Positions 51,101-53,903 of a DNA stretch of 53,903 nucleotides are shown here, in pieces (position 1 is the stretch's first letter; every line of letters starts with the position of its first letter). The notes under the pieces are model-generated. The model was not told the DNA's origin. It did not search any database and saw only the letters and a program-made list of their open reading frames with translations. The DNA is from Actinomadura montaniterrae (GTDB taxonomy: Bacteria; Actinomycetota; Actinomycetes; Streptosporangiales; Streptosporangiaceae). The stretch lies in contig NZ_WBMR01000046.1 in the NCBI RefSeq assembly GCF_008923365.1, forward strand, positions 1-53,903, read 5' to 3'. A program made the position numbers and the translations under genes.

Positions 51101-53079
51101 TTCTCGATGCGGCCCTGCCACAGCGCGGTGAACGCGTCCTGGAACAGGCCCTTGATGGCCTCCTCCGGGACGTCCCCTGGCGGCGCGTACCGCAGCCCCA
51201 GGTCGTAGACCCAGTACCGCTGCCCGTCGGAGGTGTTGACCTCGTACGGGCGCTCGTCGACGACCTCCACGCCCATGTTCTGCAGCAGCGGCAGCACCCG
51301 CGACAGCGAGATCGGCTCGCCCCGCCGGTAGATCTTCAGCCGCCGCTCGCCGGGCTCGGCGCTGAACGGCTCGTACAGGTTGATGGAGGTGTCGTCCTCG
51401 TCGGTGAGGTCGTCGAGGAAGCGCAGGTCGGCGACCGCGGTGCGGGCCGGGAAGTCGGCCTTGTACCCGTCGGGGAACGCGTCGCCGTAGCGGCGCGCGA
51501 GCGTCCCGGACCGCTCCTCGCCGCACTGCTCCACGATCGCGTCGGCGAGGTCGTCCTCCCACGAGCGGGTCGCGGCGGCGAGCCGGTCCTCCAGCCCGTC
51601 GACGTCCACGTCCGGCAGCGGGCGGCCCCGCTCGCCGCGCACCACCACGTGCAGGCGGGCCAGCAGCGACTCGGTCACGTTCGCGCTGTAGTCGACGCTG
51701 ACGCCCTCGAACGCGCGGCGCAGGATCTCCTGGATGCGCAGCCGGATCTTGGTGGTGTAGCGGTCCCGCGGCAGGTACACCATGCACGACATGAACCGGC
51801 CGTACAGGTCCTTGCGCAGGAACAGCTTCAGCTGGCGGCGCTCGCGCAGCCGCAGCACGCCGAGCGAGATCCCGAGCAGGTCGTCGACGGAGATCTGGAA
51901 CAGCTCGTCGCGGGGGTAGCTCTCCAGGATCTCGATGAGGTCCTGGCCGTCGTAGCTGTCGGGGGTGAACCCGGCGCGCTCCAGCACCTCGTCGAGCTTG
52001 CGCTTCAGGACGGGGACGTGCGCGATCGACTCGCTGTAGGCGACGTGCGTGAACAGCCCGAGGAACCGGCGCTCGCCGATGACCTCGCCGTCCTCGTCGA
52101 ACTTCTTGACGCCGATGTAGTCCAGGTACAGGCCGCGGTGGACGGTGGAGCGCGAGTTCGCCTTCGTCAGGATCAGCAGCCGCTTCTCGGTGGCCTTCTC
52201 GCGGACCTCCGGCGGCAGCGCCGCGAAGCTGTCGGACTCCCGCTTGTCGTTGCGCAGGATGCCGAGGCCGGTGCCGGGCTCGGGGCGCAGGCCGAGCTTG
52301 GCGTGGTCCTCGACGGCGGCGGCCGAGGTCTGCCCGTCGTCGACGAGCGTGTAGTCGCGGTAGCCGAGGAAGGTGAAGTGCCCGTCGGCGAGCCATTCCA
52401 GCAGCTCGACGCCCTCGGCGAGCTCCTTGTCCGGCAGCGGCGGCGCGGCGTCGCGGATCGACGCGGCGATCTCGACCGCGCGGGCCCGCATCTTCGGCTC
52501 GTCCTCGACCGCGACCCGCACGTCCTGCAATACGCGGACCAGGTCCTTCTCCAACCGGTCCAGCAGCGCGCGGTCGCTGGTGCGGTCCACCTCGATGTGG
52601 ATCCAGGACTCGTCGATGTCGGACGGGCTGTCATGCTTGCCGCGGAACGCCCGCAGATGTCCCGCGACGTCGCGGTCGACCCCGAGCAGCGGGTGCACGA
52701 TCAGGTGGGTGGCGAGCTGGTGCCGGGTCAGCTCCATCGTGACGGAGTCGACCAGGAACGGCATGTCGTCGGTGACGACCTGGACGACGGTGTGGCCGGG
52801 GTCCCAGCCGTACTCCTCGACCGTCGGGGTGAACACGCGCACCTTCGCGCGGCCCTGCGGCCGTTCCTCGCCGAGCGCCCGGTGCGCCATCGCGGGCCCG
52901 CAGATGTCGGCGGGGTCGCGGGCGAGGAGGTCTTCCGAGGCCACGTGACGGTAGTAGAGCCGGAGGTAGGCGGCGGACTCCTCGACGTCCCCCGCCGAAC
53001 GCGCCCCCGGCCGCTGGGCGCACGTCTCCGCCGCCCTCCGGAGCAGATCGTCCTTCGCCTGATCGAGCCTGCCGCCCAT
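48199..53079 (-). CDS. gdh: NAD-specific glutamate dehydrogenase, 180-kDa class
   Basis: About 1626 residues, the length of the large (GDH-2) class. The long N-terminal part contains ACT-like regulatory units. The catalytic domain has [45 protein letters not shown] with the catalytic lysine, and [21 protein letters not shown] in the NAD region. A C-terminal helical domain follows. It converts glutamate to 2-oxoglutarate and ammonia with NAD. In mycobacteria the enzyme is controlled by the FHA protein GarA and acts in nitrogen balance. The start is ATG 53079, with GGGAG upstream; a GTG four codons earlier is possible. It is transcribed alone. Confidence 0.95.
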   Translation of the reverse strand: [1626 protein letters not shown]

Positions 53080-53461
53080 CACCAACAACACTCCCTAGAG
53101 AAACTTCGCCACCTCGTTGTGGCGCCGCTCACTTGCGCCAGTAAATCAGGGAAATCCCCCAAAGCCGACCTGCCAGTCCGCGAGGTCAGCGTGGCTTTGC
53201 CCACCCTGCCAGGCGGCGCGGGGCGCCCGCCCGAAGATCGCCGAAGTCCGTGCGGGGCGCCGGTCCGCGGGCGCGCGCCGGTGGCGGGGACGCCGTCCGG
53301 ACGCCGGTTGCGGCGGTGGGCCGGGGCGCCCGGCGCCGATTCCGGCGCAAGCCCCGACCGGCTCGGGGCCACGCTCGGGCGCCCTGGCGGCGGGCATGGG
53401 GGCGGGCTCGGGCGGCTTGGGGGGCGGGCTCGGGCGGAGGCCTTGGGGGCGGGCTCGGGTG
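53080..53461. other. Intergenic region upstream of gdh
   Basis: About 380 bases without a gene. Next to gdh is a CGCCAC/GTGGCG hairpin at 53107-53124, and a promoter-like GATTTACTGG read on the minus strand near 53140-53150. The far half holds the G-rich repeats at 53398-53459 after the stop of the last gene. Confidence 0.5.
53398..53459. repeat. Three-copy G-rich repeat
   Basis: GGGGGCGGGCTCGGG occurs at 53398-53412, 53420-53434 and 53445-53459, with short variable spacers. It lies just after the stop codon of the minus-strand gene at the window edge. The plus strand could form G-quadruplexes; the transcript of the neighbouring gene would be C-rich. Confidence 0.7.
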
Positions 53462-53903
53462 TCAGCCGGTGCCGGTGCCGCTGCCCGTGCCGGTGCCGGC
53501 GGGCGGGCTGCCCGGGTCGTCCGTGGGCGTGCCGGGGTCGGTCGGCCCCGTGGTCGGGCTCGAGGTGGGGTCGGGGCTGTGGGTGGTGTGCGTGGGCGAC
53601 GGGTCGCCCGGGGACGTCGGCGTCGACGTGGGCGAGTCCGACGGGTAGGGGCTCTCGGGCGCCGACCCGGTCGTCGTCGGGGACGGGCTGTAGGACGTGT
53701 CGGGGGCCTGCCGGGTCGGCGCGTGCCGCGACGGCACCGACATGCTGGGCACGTCGCCGGACTGCTGCGGCTGGTGGCTCGGGTCGCCGACCTTCTCCCC
53801 CGCCTTGCCCTTGTCGCCGGAGCCGAGCGCGAGCACCGCGGACACCACGACGATAGCGACGAACAGCGCGGCGGCGCCCGCGAGCACGGCCGAGCGGCTC
53901 GAC
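53462..53903 (-). CDS. C-terminal part of Pro/Ser/Thr-rich membrane protein (cut by window edge)
   Basis: The frame is open to the right edge, so this is the 3' portion of a longer gene. It begins within SSRSAVLAGAAALFVAIVVVS, a membrane helix, followed by a charged stretch (GSGDKGKAGEKVGDP) and an extended extracellular tail of about 110 residues made almost wholly of Pro, Ser, Thr, Gly and Asp, ending GTGTGSGTGTG. Such tails span the cell wall or are glycosylated. Without the N-terminal part (a kinase or other cytosolic domain is possible) no function can be assigned. Confidence 0.6.
   Translation of the reverse strand, partial: SSRSAVLAGAAALFVAIVVVSAVLALGSGDKGKAGEKVGDPSHQPQQSGDVPSMSVPSRHAPTRQAPDTSYSPSPTTTGSAPESPYPSDSPTSTPTSPGDPSPTHTTHSPDPTSSPTTGPTDPGTPTDDPGSPPAGTGTGSGTGTG

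Noticed and set aside
48058..53856. Very long plus-strand open frame opposite the glutamate dehydrogenase gene
   Set aside because: It is the antisense frame of a high-GC gene: composition is Arg/Pro/Ala/Val/Asp/Gln-rich without domains, while the minus strand encodes a full NAD-glutamate dehydrogenase with clear motifs.

Overview
The window is high-GC actinomycete DNA (GTG and TTG starts are common, Shine-Dalgarno sites are G-rich, and several promoters look leaderless). F420 chemistry, radical-SAM/SPASM maturases of the FxsB type, SAV_2336-type conflict proteins, a 180-kDa-class NAD-glutamate dehydrogenase and the ftsE-ftsX-smpB-ssrA block point to Streptosporangiales, most likely Thermomonosporaceae (Actinomadura-like). 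That placement is inference; no rRNA is present.

Layout. (1) 0.1-4.1 kb, minus strand: envelope-glycan cluster with a GT4 enzyme, a GT2 polyprenyl-phosphate-type enzyme, a 43-residue membrane peptide and a polytopic GT-C-like protein, joined by ATGA and TGATG overlaps. (2) 4.2-11.3 kb: a fused tandem acyl-CoA dehydrogenase (FadE34-like), a Glu/Ala-rich membrane protein, an EI24 protein, an SDR, an F420-dependent oxidoreductase and a SnoaL-like protein. The last two carry KstR-like boxes (TnnAACnnGTTnnA) over their -10 elements, and the dehydrogenase has a half box, suggesting a small steroid or isoprenoid catabolic regulon. (3) 11.3-29.2 kb: an accessory conflict/RiPP island. A cyclase-like protein ending in EAD2 is followed by a precursor peptide and FxsB maturase. 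Convergent to these is an operon of an EAD2-VMAP protein, a MoxR AAA+ ATPase and a vWA/NB-ARC/TPR protein (FxsT type). After an MFS exporter come a STAND-TPR protein, a second precursor with two FDN motifs, a second NB-ARC/TPR protein and a second FxsB. The VMAP operon and the second precursor/TPR locus share a 14-bp operator-like sequence, which implies co-regulation of the two halves. (4) 29.3-31.6 kb: GNAT acetyltransferase and a Tat-exported flavin amine oxidase. (5) 31.8-35.3 kb: a three-gene plus-strand operon of SLATT membrane protein, SLOG sensor and a TIR-like/unknown/methyltransferase fusion, a likely nucleotide-signal-dependent defence system. (6) 35.3-48.1 kb: housekeeping block with M20 amidohydrolase, tmRNA, a catalytically degenerate PBP, SmpB, S41 protease, FtsX, FtsE, PrfB and three paralogous lipoproteins. 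(7) 48.2-53.9 kb: NAD-glutamate dehydrogenase and the end of a Pro/Ser/Thr-rich membrane protein cut by the window edge.

The most unusual material lies between 11.3 and 35.3 kb. Two cyclophane-type RiPP loci, whose precursors lack the canonical FxSxx C-terminus but carry FDN three-residue motifs, are interleaved with a vWA-MoxR-VMAP ternary conflict system and followed by a separate SLATT/SLOG/TIR-methyltransferase cassette. All functional statements rest on reading motifs by eye; no database search was possible.
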